DNA of 64,000 nt, taken from the NCBI GenBank assembly GCA_030847615.1, contig JAUMIR010000001.1, positions 250,545,187 through 250,609,186 on the forward strand. Direction: 5' to 3'. Numbering within the stretch: position 1 is the stretch's first letter; the number at the start of each line of letters is the position of its first letter. The translations under genes were made by a program, and so were the position numbers. The notes under the pieces were generated by a model. That model was not told the origin of the DNA. It was given only the letters and a program-made list of their open reading frames with translations, and made no database searches. The DNA is from Gambelia wislizenii. Its lineage: Eukaryota; Chordata; Lepidosauria; Squamata; Crotaphytidae. Shown here in pieces: positions 45,144 to 55,574 of this stretch.

Positions 45144-45848
45144 TCATGCTTCCTTAATTTCAGCATTCCATTGGACCAGTGGAACTGGGTCTTTCTTGTC
45201 CACTTCCCCCAACAGTGATGGGTCAAAGACCTGGCCACAGACCACTTTGAAGAGGGAGTGACCTGTGCTTTGATGCACCGCTTTGTCGTATGCCACTTCT
45301 GCAAAGGGTAACAGGTCTACCCAGTCTGATTGTTGGAAATTGATATAACAATGCAAGTACTGCTCTAGTATCCTGTTCATTCTCTCCATTTTCCGATTGG
45401 TTTGTAGATGATGGGCACTGCTCATCCCTAGTTCAATCCCTAACAGTTTTGTAAAGGCTTTCCCAAATTGTGATGTAAATTGGGTACCTCAATCCGAAAT
45501 AATTTTGGCAGGCATGCCATGTAGTTGGTATATATGCTGGACAAACAATTTGGCTAATTGCTGGGCTGTGGGAATACTTTTGCAGACTATAAGATGGGTT
45601 TGTTTTGAGAGTAAGTCAGCCACCATCCATATGATGGTCTTTTTCTTGCTCTCTGGGAGTTCTACTATAAAATACATGCTGATAATTTTCCAGAGCTTAG
45701 AAGAGGTGGGTAGCAGCTGCAACAGTCCTTTTGGCTTGCCTGAGCCCCTTTTAGCCATGGTGCAAGTATGACACCCTTTGACATAGTTCTCCACTTCCTT
45801 TCTCATTTTTGGCCACCAAAATTGCCTGCGCACCAGTAAAGTTTTCAC
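45144..45848 (-). pseudogene. Gypsy integrase zinc-binding and core domains
   Basis: The frame 45848-45489 holds the CHTC half of the HHCC zinc finger, then the core. The first catalytic position reads 'SMYFIVELP' where 'MDFI' is expected, so the Asp is replaced by Tyr. The second, in 'KIISD', is present but followed at once by a stop. The frame 45425-45144 continues with 'SSAHHLQTNRKMERMNR', whose Glu position sits in 'MERMN'. Integrase inserts the cDNA into the host genome; this copy has lost at least one catalytic residue and is split into parts. Confidence 0.9.
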
Positions 45849-46419
45849 ATAGCCAAAATGACCAGCACTTTTTTACATCATGACTATGTTTTAAAATCTG
45901 GCCCCTCAGTTCCTTCGATACATAGATCTTGTCCCCTTTCCAAGCTAAGCCTTGTCTCATGGTTACCTCCCCCTGATTCACTTGTAATCAGGGGTCCTGA
46001 CTCAAGGCTTTCTCAGTTTGGCTTCTCCACTCTGCATCTAGCCCTGGCTGGCTGATGAGCTTCAGGCAGTTTCGGGGATTTCGCCTCGAGCTCTGGTTGG
46101 GATTTGGGAAGGAGGGGCTCTTTTAACTTCGCTTTTGCTTGGCTTCTTGTCATGACGCTTAACCCAAACTGGGGTGTCCACTACCTCCTTCCATTTACTC
46201 TCATGTTGCTGCAGCCTGGATAAGGCATACACCTGAAAAGTTTTCTTTCCCAGGAGAAACTTTAGCGTGAAGTTGAACTTATAAAAAAAAATCCGCCCAT
46301 TGGATTTGTTTCAGACCCAGCTTATGTGGGGGTGCATAACGCCTCCAGGTTTTTGTGATCCGTCCAGACCCAAAAGGGTTCAAATGCCCCTTCCAACCGA
46401 TCCCTCCATGTTTGCAATG
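45849..46419 (-). pseudogene. Gypsy RNase H to integrase linker, decayed
   Basis: Short frames (45981-45751) hold the N-terminal end of the integrase zinc finger (LRGQILKHSHD). Between 46000 and 46419 only scattered resemblance to RNase H C-terminal sequence remains, with several breaks. Confidence 0.6.
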
Positions 46420-46668
46420 CTACTTTAATGGCCCCCGCTTCCTTTTCCCACACTGGCCAGTTCTGCTCAGTGTCATTAAACTTGTGTGACAAACAGTCCT
46501 TAATTCCCCTGAATCATACCTCTGCAACAATACTGCCCCCACAGCTACATCTGAGGCATCCACCTGCACCACGAATGCTTTCAATGGGTCTGGATGCTTT
46601 AACACAAATTCTGAGGTGAGCAACTTTTTAAGCCTATCGAAAGCAATCTGACACTTCTCAGTCCACAC
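46420..46668 (-). pseudogene. Gypsy RNase H N-terminal fragment
   Basis: An 82-codon frame with 'CQIAFDRLKKLLTSEFVL' and 'FVVQVDASDVAVGAVLLQR'. The Asp in 'VDAS' is the first catalytic residue of the Ty3/Gypsy RNase H. The later part is frameshifted. It is separated from the RT frame by a low-complexity gt/g-rich insertion at 46673-46735. Confidence 0.88.
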
Positions 46669-47182
46669 TATTTTGTGTGTGTGTGTGGGGGGGTTGTTTG
46701 GTCTTTGGTGGCCTGCCTCCTTTTTTATTATCCTTCTTTTTGGTTTTCAACAAGTCAGTCAGAGACAGAGCCACTTCAGTGAAGTTGGGGATAAAGGAAT
46801 GGTAGAAATTTGCAAATCCCAAGAAACTTTGCAACTGTTTGCATGTTCTTGGGGCCTGCCATGCTAAGACCCCTTTCACCTTTTCCAGATCCATCTCCAC
46901 CCCTTTGTTGGAGATACGGTACCCCAGATAGTCCAGTTTGGATTTGTGAAATTCACACTTGGATAATTTAGCATACAAATGGTTCTCCGCTAGTTTGCTT
47001 AACAACTTTTTCACCAACTTCACATGGGAGCTGTAGTCTACCAAATAAATCAAAACATCATCTAGGTACACCAACACTCCCTTGTACAAAAACTCCTTCA
47101 ACACAGCATTGATCAAGTTCATAAATATTCCCAGGGCCCTGGACAGCCCAAAGGGCATGACCAAAAACACAAAGGACCCCAA
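46658..47182 (-). pseudogene. Gypsy reverse transcriptase, palm/thumb part
   Basis: A 174-codon frame with 'FVFLVMPFGLSRALGIFM', the catalytic 'VYLDDVLIY' near residue 40, 'FHKSKLDYLGYRIS' and 'LQSFLGFANFYHSFIPNF'. The active-site Asp pair is intact. The final 30 residues are low-complexity Lys-rich sequence from an inserted or expanded tract rather than the original protein. Confidence 0.92.
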
Positions 47183-47224
47183 CTGGCAATTAAAGGCAGT
47201 TTTCTATTCATCCCCTTCCTTGAT

Positions 47225-47659
47225 TCAGACTTGATAATATGCCTCCCTCAAATCCAGTTTCGTAAATATCTTGCCCTTAGCCAGATGGGCTAGCATGTCC
47301 TTCATTAGCGGCAATGTGTATTGATTAGACATGCTCACCGCGTTGAGGCCACAGTAATCAATACATAGCCTCAGGGAGGAATCTTTTTTGCATCTGAAAA
47401 GGACTGGACCCCCCAGAGTTGATTTAGTTGGTCTGATGAACCCTCTGGCCACATTCTTATCTATGTACTCCCATAGCGCCTCCACTTCAGTTGGGGTCAT
47501 TGAATACAATTTTGACATGGGTAAATTTGCACCCGGGACCAACTCAATGGCACAGTCTGAGGGTCTATGAGGGGCAAGAATGTCGCATTCCTTCTCCTCT
47601 AGCACAATCTGCCACTCCTGATACTCCACTGATAATTCACTTACTTCCCCCATGATCAT
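47225..47659 (-). pseudogene. Gypsy reverse transcriptase, finger part
   Basis: A 144-codon frame with 'HRPSDCAIELVPGANLP', 'ARGFIRPTKSTLGGPVLF', 'SLRLCIDYCGLNAVS' and, at the end, 'IFTKLDLREAYYQV' carrying the first catalytic Asp of RT motif A. It is separated from the palm frame by a stop and small frame change at 47183-47224. Confidence 0.92.
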
Positions 47660-47691
47660 ACTATTGTCTGTGCTTGTCTATCTGGACTCCC

Positions 47692-48201
47692 TCATGCTTT
47701 GGGGAAAGGAGTCTCCTCCTCCTTTTTGTCTAGTTCCGTTCCTGTGCAGTGCTCTTGCACACAAGCCAGGTCAGTGAATGGAACAATCTCCTTAATCCAG
47801 TCTATGTCTGGGTTATGATATTTCAGCCAGTTCATTCCCACCACCACGGCTTGGATGGCACCCAGAGCAATCACAAATCTAATAGTTTCCCAACAGCCTC
47901 CCATCCTGAATTGAATGGGCTTGGTTATGCACCTAGTAGGACCCCCCTTCATTGTACCACTGTCCATCTGGGTGAATTTGATTAGTGTTTTAAGTTTTTG
48001 AGTCTTCAACCCCAGCTCTGAAACTAACATTAGGTAGATCACTACTTGTGTACCCCCACAGTCTATCATGGCAAATACTCTATGGGAGGGGTGTCCCTTC
48101 CCTGGTGCCCATATTTTTGCTTTGATAAAAATTGGGGGTTTAACTCCACTCACCATAGACTCCCTGTAGCCTTCTGGTTCAGCCTGCCCTCTGGCATTCA
48201 C
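47692..48201 (-). pseudogene. Gypsy aspartic protease region
   Basis: A 169-codon frame. Near residues 45-55 it reads 'FAMIDCGGTQVV'. The D-C-G replaces the usual D-S/T-G active site of retroelement proteases, and the flanking hydrophobic pattern fits. The later half resembles the protease-RT linker ('FVIALGAIQAVVVGMNWL', 'NPDIDW'). Proteases of this family cut the Gag-Pol polyprotein. Confidence 0.8.
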
Positions 48202-48300
48202 TAGGGTGGGATTTGCCTGTTTCCTGCCAGCTCTCCCTTGGACAAAGACGAGACATCTGTCTCATTGGTCTCCCACAGTGCCTTACCTTCCAGGTGGTTC

Positions 48301-48363
48301 TTGATCACAATTTGTGTGGTGGCTTTCGACTTGGTTGATCACAATTTGTGTGGTGGCTTTCGA
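48301..48363. repeat. Tandem 34-bp duplication in Gypsy gag/protease region
   Basis: A 29-base unit beginning 'ttgatcacaatttgtgtgg' appears twice (48301-48329 and 48335-48363) with a 34-bp period and no mismatch by eye. Confidence 0.85.
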
Positions 48364-48380
48364 GATTTCCATGGTAAAGG

Positions 48381-48719
48381 TCATCCTTCTGCTTTCCTCG
48401 GGGCCTCCTCTCTCTTCCCACTGCTGGGGGTCTTCTCCAGGCACTCCACAATCCAATGTTCTCCCTTGCTGCACAGTAGGCACAATCCTAGCTCTATCCA
48501 CCGGTCTTGCTCTGTCTCCACTGGAATGGTTGCAGGGTGTACTGGCTTCCTAGCCTGCTCACCAGCCAGCTTACTGGCCCACCCTTGTTGCTGCTTGGCT
48601 GGCTTGACACTCTGCCATAGCACCTCCACCTTGCCAGCCAGCCGAACCATCCAAGCAAGGTCTCTGGGTTGCCTTGCACCAGTGCCCACTTCAGGATGTT
48701 GGCATTGAGCCTGTCCCAA
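48381..48719 (-). pseudogene. Gypsy Gag zinc-knuckle region
   Basis: A 112-codon frame whose later part holds 'CLLCSKGEHWIVEC', a C-X2-C-X4-H-X4-C zinc knuckle (about 48440-48481), the nucleic-acid-binding module of Gag. It is separated from the main Gag frame by stops at 48720-48908. Confidence 0.9.
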
Positions 48720-48908
48720 AAGTTCTGGACTTTAGTGGCTTCAGTCCAGTCTGGGACCTGGCTTGCTAGCCACTGGAACTCTGTGCATACTCAGTCATGG
48801 GCTGACTGCCTAGTGCATCCGCTGGAGCTCCATGCAGGCCCTTCCCTGTTTGAAGGGGTCTTCAAATCGGGCTCTTAGGGCCATCATAAACTCGCCTAGG
48901 CTGCCCAG

Positions 48909-49728
48909 TTAGGGAGCAGCCATATCATACAGCCTAATCAACCACTCAGCCACTTCTCCCTCAAGTTGACTGGATACATACTGGACTTTCTCTTCCTCCG
49001 TCAGGAATGCTGTCTCCCACTGCCTCATGAATCTGCTTACCTGAGTGAGGAAGTATTGCAATTTCTTAGCATCTCCATCAAATGTAGCCTTCAAGCCCCT
49101 TAGCATATGGGGTGCCAGCCTTGGGTCCACCAGGGCAGGGGCTGCTGTAAACCTGGGAGCCTGAGGCACTGGTCCAGACATGTGTTGCACGTTGAACTCT
49201 GCTTCTTCTTCCCAATCTGCAGGCCCCATGGCCATGGCTGCTACCGCCACTTGTGCCTCTGCCACCGGAGCAGCCACTCTGGTGGCTGCCGCTGGTTCCA
49301 GCTCTCTCCACCCCAAGCAGTTCAGGAGTTCGGTCAGGTGGGTATGGATCCCATGCATCTCCAACATCATGCATGCCACATCCATCTCCAGGTCGAGTAG
49401 ATTGGCCCGGTCGCTGCTTCCGCCATACTGCATGCTCTCCAGGATGTCCCACTGCTGGGAGCCTCTGTCTTCCTGGCTCCTGGCTCTGGGTACCATGCCC
49501 AGCGGTCTCTTGATACAACCCCTAGCTCCTTTATGGGTGTGAAGGAGAATGAGGTGACCGCCTCCGCCACCATCCTAGCCACTTCTTGTGCTTCTCTGTC
49601 GGGTTTGCACTCTTGCCTTGTGGCACTCTCTTTGCTTGTTTGGCCTTTCCCCTTGAGGCCTCATTGCTGATGTCAGCTGCCACATCTGGGTTGTCAGGAA
49701 CTGACTCCCTGGCTCCTGTGTCCAACAA
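48909..49728 (-). pseudogene. Gypsy Gag capsid region
   Basis: Frames 49728-49531 and 49496-48909 cover the N-terminal and capsid-like parts. The latter contains 'FDGDAKKLQYFLTQVSRFM' and 'VQYVSSQLEGEVAEWLIRL', the retrotransposon Gag signature also seen in domesticated sushi-derived genes. A frame break near 49500-49530 separates the parts. It would form the particle in an intact element. There is no sign of domestication here, because the frames are decayed like the rest. Confidence 0.85.
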
Positions 49729-49798
49729 CTGCTCATCTTTTCCTTGGGATGTGTCTCGCCAAGGATTACCGCAGGGAGTTTAGAGAGAACAGTCTAAC

Positions 49799-50218
49799 TG
49801 TGGTGAATCGATTAACACCTATTCACATGTACAACAGGCATCAATTAAGACTGATTTATTGTCAGGATATAGATGCATATGGTAATACTACATAGACAGT
49901 TTTGAGACTGTGGCACCAAAACCCCTTTGTTAATACATTCTGCCAGTTTCAGTTTCTGCCCCCCACTACCTGGTCATTATAGTTATCTATGCTTATGCAA
50001 GCCTCCTTAAACATTCCCAAGCAGCCAGTGACTTTGGTGTGTGGAGAGCCATCTCTCCAAACATACCAGCCCCAGCTCCCAGAATGCCCTCTGCTCATGT
50101 CAGGTCACTGGTACAATGAGACACAGGCCTAGCAATGCTAACTACTGCATATCCCAGCTACCTAAGCACTAAACAGCAAACAGGATTCTAAGTAGCAAAC
50201 AGCACCAGCGACCTGACA
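49799..50218 (-). repeat. 5' LTR of the Gypsy element
   Basis: On the minus strand it runs from TGTCAGGTCGCTGG (50218) to GATTCACCACA (49799). I did not recognise a clear tRNA-complementary primer site next to 49799. Confidence 0.88.
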
Positions 50219-50755
50219 CTCATTGGTTTTTTTGGGGGGGGGGTTATTTACATCAAGGGTGCAATTTTGGCAGAATGGATTCCAGAAGGCAGATGAGTGA
50301 ACCAGCATTATTATAAGGATGTTTTGACAAAGTTGAAAGAGTCAGGGAAAAAAGGCCAGAACTGTGGGGAAATGGTTTCATTCTTTATCAAGACAATGCG
50401 CCTGCTCATACAGCACTTTCTGTGAAGCAGTTATTAGCCGATAAACACATTACTTCACTTGAACATCCTCCATCTTGGTCAGATTTAGCACCATGCGACT
50501 TTTTTCTTTTCCTGAAAGTGAAATCAGTGCTTAAAGGAACACATTTTGAATCACTTGATGCACTAAAGAAGAAAACAGCAGATGTATTGAAACAGCTGAC
50601 AGAAACTGATCTGCTCCACGCCTTCGACCAGTGGAAAACAAGACTACATCAGTGTGAATGGGGAGTATATTGAAGGGGACAAGCATTAGAATTGTAATAC
50701 ACATAAATAAAGATGGGTTATTGTATCAGTCTCATTATTTAACAGACAGACCTTG
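50219..50755 (+). pseudogene. Mariner transposase, C-terminal half
   Basis: After ctcat and a T/G-run, mariner sequence resumes (catcaagggtgcaattttgg). In frames ending with 50422-50673 it reads 'FILYQDNAPAHTALSV' with the second catalytic Asp, then 'SWSDLAPCDFFLF' with the third. Thirty-four residues lie between the two Asp, the D34D spacing of the mariner family. 'WKTRLHQCEWG' is the C-terminal end. The right terminal repeat follows directly. Catalytic residues survive but the gene is split by more than 7 kb of insertions. Confidence 0.92.
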
Positions 50756-50757
50756 TA

Positions 50758-51256
50758 CACCTTTTGCTCCAGTTATTTTCCTTCAGCAATGAGCCAGGCT
50801 TCTGGGAGTGAACTATTTATCTCACTTCTTCCAGGTCCTTTCTGAATGGAGAGCAGGAGTGGGCCAGAGGTCTCTGCACTAGGCTGACAAGCGCAACCGC
50901 TCTTGAGTTTCCCGCTGCTGTTTTCATCATTATTCTTTAAGGTTGGTCAGCTGAAAGCGTTACAACTCAGTGTCAGAGGGGAATAATTCTGAAATACAAC
51001 CAAGTTCCTGGCTTTTTCTTCAAATGGCAACAGCTTAATAGTACTAGCTTTTCCTGAGGAAAAATAAAATCCTCCAGATACATGAAGAATATATCTTCCA
51101 CCATCAAGCAAAGACCTTTTTATTCAGACAGACCTTTGATAATTAAGCTGTGTTACTGCAGATTTCACTTTTAATTGGGTGGGTGTTATTTTCTTCAACA
51201 TCTGTGAGCTATTAAAGCACTTTAAAAAATAATAATAATCTGTTTCATGTTTTCAT
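50758..51256. other. Unrecognised sequence
   Basis: No supported feature. Confidence 0.4.
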
Positions 51257-51258
51257 TA

Positions 51259-51473
51259 CAGTTGTCCCTTCCTATCCACGGATTTAAGTATTCACGGCTT
51301 GAAAATATTCTTTTAAAAATAATAATCCAAAAAGCAAACCTTGATTTTTGCCATCTTATATAAGGGACACCGTTTTGCTATGCCATTGCATATAATGGGA
51401 CTTGAGTATTCATAGATTTTGGTATCCACAGGGGGTCCTGGAACCAACCCCAGAAAATATGAAGGGACAACTG
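51259..51473. mobile_element. Tigger/pogo-like MITE, copy 3, reversed
   Basis: Ends CAGTTGTCCCTTCCTATCC and GAAGGGACAACTG; TA at left (51257-51258), TG at right. Interior is the reverse complement of 7793-8004. Confidence 0.82.
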
Positions 51474-51587
51474 TGTTTCATGTTTTAATAGAGTTTGTGT
51501 CATTTTGTTTTGCTACTGTCAGCTGCCCAGAGTGCTCTTTTGAGGGACCATGGCAGTGTATACATTAAACAAAGAAACAAACAGAAT

Positions 51588-51806
51588 GGTTGTTGTCATA
51601 TGCCTTCAAGTCATTTCTGGTGAACCTATCATAGGGTTTTCTTGGAAGAAACCCCCTTGGCAGATGGGCTTTGCCCTTGCCTTCCTCTGAGGCAGAGAGA
51701 ATTTGACTTGCTCAGGGTCACCCAGTGGGTTTCCAGGGCCAAGCAGGGATTCAAACACTGTTCTCCAGAATCGAACACTCAAACCACTGCACCACATTGG
51801 CTTTTG
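51588..51806 (-). mobile_element. Sauria-type SINE, internally deleted
   Basis: The plus strand shows the tail 'gttgttgtcatatgccttc', then 'tggtgaacctatcataggg', 'gggattcaaacactgttct' and the head complement 'aaaccactgcaccacattgg'. The usual 'cttatggcgaccctaagg' stretch is missing. Confidence 0.9.
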
Positions 51807-52033
51807 GGGGTTGGGAGAGACTTTACTCTAAGACAAATAAGAAAGGAAACAATGGCAACAGCTTAATAGTAAATAAGAAAGGAAAAGGGAGAGAAAGATA
51901 TAGAATGGTTTAAGCTGATGTTGTTCCTCTTTCCCCCCTTTGAATATACCCCAAAGGTCAGGGACTAGGCCTAACCATCTGCAAAGCAGTTCCTGTGTAC
52001 TGCTGTTGCTTGCCTAGGCCTCAGACCTAACCT

Positions 52034-52807
52034 AGGGAGTCGTTTACATAGCAAAAAAATTCCTCAACTGATTTGCCCAGAATCCTAATAGTTCACATGA
52101 ATGTTGGGCCAATGTCACCATATTCAAAAGGAGTGGGGCCAAAATACCCATGAGATGCATAGTATATGTTTTTCCCATTTTTTTTTGAATTTTTGTTTTT
52201 TGAAAAGTTCTGTAAAGTTGCGCACTATTGGCTGTGTGAATTACCAGCAACAATCGTGAATCAGGGGCTCACAACAGAGCGGAGATGAGACTGGTCGGAC
52301 CTCAGAGGGGGCAGGCTTGTAAGGGATGCTGTGCAATACTGGATCTGCCATTATTTTTAGGATGGGCTGGGCAACTCCTCTTCCCTGTACGCCGGCTGTG
52401 GGAGTGGATAGATGGGCCTATGGGACCCATCACTCTGCCACTGCTACTTGTTCATCCCTTCCCTGTTCACCCCCTTCCCTGTTCGCTGGCTGTGGGGGTG
52501 GATAGATGGGACACTAGCCCGTCTGTCTGCCACTGCAGCCTGTTCCTCCCTGCCCCCCTTCCCCGTTCACGAGCTGAAGGGCTCCCTGGACCTCTCCACC
52601 ACTGCCTCCCTTTCCACCCCGCATGAGAGATAGGCCTCTGTGACTGTCAGTCATGGAGGCCACCCCCCCCCCCATGTGAACTGCAAAATTGCTAATTTAT
52701 CGGGATTTATCAGAATGGCCAAAATCTTGTAAACTGCTCAGCTCTGAATCGAAAGGGAGGTAAGCTGGCATTTTCTGCATTAAAAATTGTCGTGTAACCA
52801 ACCCCTA
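52034..52807. mobile_element. Probable DNA transposon with internal tandem units
   Basis: Left end CCTAGGGAGTCGTTTACA and right end TGTAACCAACCCCTAGG are imperfect inverted repeats. Inside, a unit beginning 'ggctgtgggagtggataga' recurs after about 94 bases (52391 and 52485), with a third partial copy. The right border abuts the family H copy. Confidence 0.5.
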
Positions 52808-53377
52808 GGAGATTATCAGATGCAGCAAATATGGTGTGATTATGCGGACAGGATACCATGAAAGGGCTCCCCTATCGCACGGCGTCATTCTCCTTGCATT
52901 CTGCTGCTGTGGAAAATGTGTTCTTTTATATTAGCTGGCCAAGCCGCTAATTGGTATCCCTTGTGTACAAAACTGTGTCCCATTCTGCTGGCATGATTAC
53001 AGCATCAATGAGTAGTCCTCGCCAGAACACTTCCAGGTAAGAACACAAAAACTAGCTACAGGATGCTCTTTTTATGAACCTCCCCATTTTGCTGGCAAGT
53101 TTTTAAGTGTGTTTCAGTGCTTGTATGTTTGTTTTGTTTGTTAATTTAGGTGTTTTTAGACTTTTATGCATGCTCACATCTTGCGAGAACTGCTGAAGTC
53201 TCGCCCATGCGAAAACGCAGAAATAAACAGCGTTAATGATCATCTTACAATAATTCTGGGGCGGCTCTTTCTCATGATTACAGCATCATGTGATAAGAAG
53301 TGTTATTATGCCAGGATACTTACACTTTAAAATATAGTGGGACAAAAACATTTTTAGAAGCTTGTCTGATAATCTCC
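52808..53377 (+). mobile_element. Family H DNA transposon with CTA duplication
   Basis: Ends GGAGATTATCAGATGC and TTGTCTGATAATCTCC, with cta on both sides (52805-52807, 53378-53380). The interior matches 10080-10695 through 'ctctttttatgaac' and 'gtttcagtgcttgtatg'. Confidence 0.85.
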
Positions 53378-53526
53378 CTAGAGCAACAGCTTAGCCCTAA
53401 TTACAAACAACCTTTTCATAAATGTTCAGTTACACATAAACAAGTATGTTGAGGCAAAAGCAAACTGCTGCAGCCTCCCCTAGCTTGTTTGTTTTTTTCT
53501 CATAAATAACTTTTGTCATCTTATTA

Positions 53527-53800
53527 TATTTATTCATTTATTTAATTTATATGCTGCTTTTCTCCCAGAATGGGACCCAAGATGGGCTCACAAAAATGTC
53601 ATACAAAATACGTACTATTTAAAACATCACAATATAAAGCATTAGAATTATGTAAAACATATAAAAGTTAAAAGATAAAAATACACAAAATAACAACAAA
53701 AACACACCCCAGCGAAAAGCCTCCGCAAGTACAGCTGCATATTAAAATCATTAAAAATTAAAAGCATATTAAAAATGTCTCAGAACCAGCTGACAGTTCT
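53527..53800 (-). mobile_element. LINE 3' tail (CR1/L2-like)
   Basis: 'attcatttatttaatttata' followed by 'cttttctcccagaatggga' and a long A-rich segment resembles a CR1/L2 LINE tail in reverse. Class uncertain. Confidence 0.5.
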
Positions 53801-53844
53801 ACATATGCAACATTACATAGTAACTGTTAATTAGTATTATTAAT

Positions 53845-54302
53845 ATACTGTTGGCCTTCAACTTTCACGGTGGTTAGGGGCACAGGATCCCCATGAAAGT
53901 GGGAAAACTGCAAATATAGGCCCCCTTTTTTAAAAACCTGCGAGAACAGTACAACAACAACAACAACAACAATAATAATAATTTATATCCTGCCCCTCTA
54001 CAAAATACAATTGGAGCAGCTTACAACATTAAAATATACACCCAAAGATCCTCCATCCCAACCCCTTCTTAAAATACATTTAAAATAATTCAAAAATTTA
54101 AAACATACTTAAAAATACTAAAAATAAACATTTCTAGGTCCAAGTTTACCATAGAATTGCGCTGGATGACCTACAAATGCCTAGAGAGGAGGGTTTTTTT
54201 TGGTTGTGTATAGCGCAGCAGCAGAGCCAGCAGCAAATACAGCAATCCATGAATAATCAAATCTGTGAATGCTTAACCCGCAAATGTGGAGGGATGACTG
54301 TC
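53845..54302. mobile_element. Tigger-like relic with inserted LINE tail
   Basis: Left 'tactgttggccttcaacttt' and right 'tgtggagggatgactgtca' act as decayed ends. The 'taccatagaattgcgctgg' block is shared with 12612-12850. Between 53949 and 54135 a (caa)n/(taa)n tract plus 'tttatatcctgcccctctac' marks an inserted LINE tail. Confidence 0.6.
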
Positions 54303-54491
54303 ATATGAATAAAAATAATATAAGGAAGAGCAATAGATAAAAAAAAAATCAAGAACAAATAACGTAAAAGCAAAGTATAGCAAAAATCAGAGGAGTGGAG
54401 TCTACAGTATTGCTGGAACCATTAAGAAAGGAATGGCACTCATTACTTAGAGATGTGAGCTAGAGGGGCAACACTATCGGCTTAAAGCAGT
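54303..54491. other. Spacer
   Basis: A-rich, no feature seen. Confidence 0.35.
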
Positions 54492-54602
54492 AGTGGTGTC
54501 AGGTGGTCCGCTAGGTGTCATTGGACTACAGTTCCCTACATTCTTTACTAGCAGTCCAACGGCATCTGGAGGTCCACCTGATTTCCACTCCTGGCCCAAA
54601 TC
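54492..54602. mobile_element. Short hAT-like MITE
   Basis: Arms 'cattggactacagttccct' and 'gcagtccaacggcatctgg' pair. Termini near 'agtggtgtcaggtgg' and 'ccacctgatttccactcctg'. Confidence 0.6.
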
Positions 54603-54711
54603 CAACTGCTAGTCCCAACAAGATTGCTGACTGGTAAGCCAACACTTATGTAAATCCAATTGTCTCAATGGGTCTACTCCAGGACTAACAATTGTGTTTA
54701 CTCCAGGAGTA

Positions 54712-54841
54712 GAAGTCATGCAACTCTCACAGTGTTGTTGAGCCACAACTCCTAGCATTCCTCACCATTGGCAATGCTTGCTGGGGCTGCTGGAAGATGC
54801 AGTTCAGAAACTTTTTGAGGGCAGCATGTTGCCCACCCTGG
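54712..54841. mobile_element. Short hAT-like MITE, likely remnant
   Basis: 'cacaactcctagcattcctc' opposite 'ggaagatgcagttcagaa', ending 'catgttgcccaccctgg', which resembles a hAT right end. Confidence 0.5.
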
Positions 54842-55157
54842 TTTGTTATTTATTATTTCTTGGATTTTTACCCTACCTTTCCTAATAAGAGCTCAAAGCA
54901 GGCTGATGGATGCTGGAAGGTCGTTTGCATGTCCACGATCTTTTTCACTGTAATTAACTCTGTCATGCAAATTTTCATGCATTGTTTATTTCTGTCCTTC
55001 TGGGCCTGTCACTTTAGAGAGAAATTACAAGCAACAGAAACATCTGAGATAAAGATGAATGATCATTATTTTCTGGGGATGGGCAGAAAGTAGGCGATGG
55101 TTTGTGTTCATGACGGGATTGTAACACAAGTGCTGAGGGGATTATTTGATAATTGAC

Positions 55158-55381
55158 TCTTGTTGTTTTGTGCCTTCAAGTCATTTCTGAACCTAAGGGA
55201 ACCTATCATGGGGTTTTCTCAGCAAGATTTGTTCAGAGGGGGTTTGCCTTTGTCTCCCTCTGAGGCTGAGAGAGTGTGACTTGCCCAAGGTCAACAACAG
55301 GTTTCCATGGTTGAGCAGGGATTTGAACCCTGATCTCCAGAATCGTAGTCCAACGCTCAAACCTCTATACCACACTAAAGC
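55158..55381 (-). mobile_element. Sauria-type SINE
   Basis: The plus strand shows 'cttgttgttttgtgccttc', 'ggggttttctcagcaagat', 'gagagagtgtgacttgccc', 'gatttgaaccctgatctcc' and the head complement near 'aaacctctataccacac'. Confidence 0.92.
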
Positions 55382-55574
55382 TCTACTTCTATTCAACTTC
55401 TGACTATACTTCTCGTCAAATTCAGATTTAGCTCCCTGACAGATGATGGTGATGAAGATATAAAGCATACCACTCTTTTCATTTGTGAAAGGAACTGGAC
55501 AGGCCAATCAATTTCCCCCACTGTTCTGGCAGCTTTTGCACCACTGATTTGCCAGAATTATGCAGCTGGATGTA

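Larger units (their letters stand above)
44187..50218 (-). mobile_element. Chromodomain Ty3/Gypsy (sushi-like) retrotransposon
   Basis: Two direct LTRs (44187-~44575 and 49799-50218) bound gag, protease, RT, RNase H, integrase and chromodomain remnants in that order on the minus strand. Flanking host bases are ctcac and ctcat, and the mariner sequence continues across them, so this is a single insertion. Frames carry stops and frameshifts throughout. Confidence 0.92.
41689..50755 (+). mobile_element. Mariner transposon expanded by nested insertions
   Basis: Left terminus TGCGGTCTGTCTATTAAATA after TA (41687-41688); right terminus ends TTTAACAGACAGACCTTG before TA (50756-50757). Mariner sequence is present in pieces at 41689-~41750, ~42040-42655, 44118-44186 and 50219-50755, together about the size of one mariner. 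Everything else within is younger insertions, described separately. Confidence 0.9.

Noticed and set aside
48909..49496. Domesticated sushi-type Gag gene
   Set aside because: The Gag frame is part of an element with both LTRs and is decayed like its pol region, so there is no sign of preserved host function.
48238..49542. Plus-strand open frames of 70-156 codons
   Set aside because: They are antisense to the Gypsy gag/protease frames, which carry the recognisable motifs.
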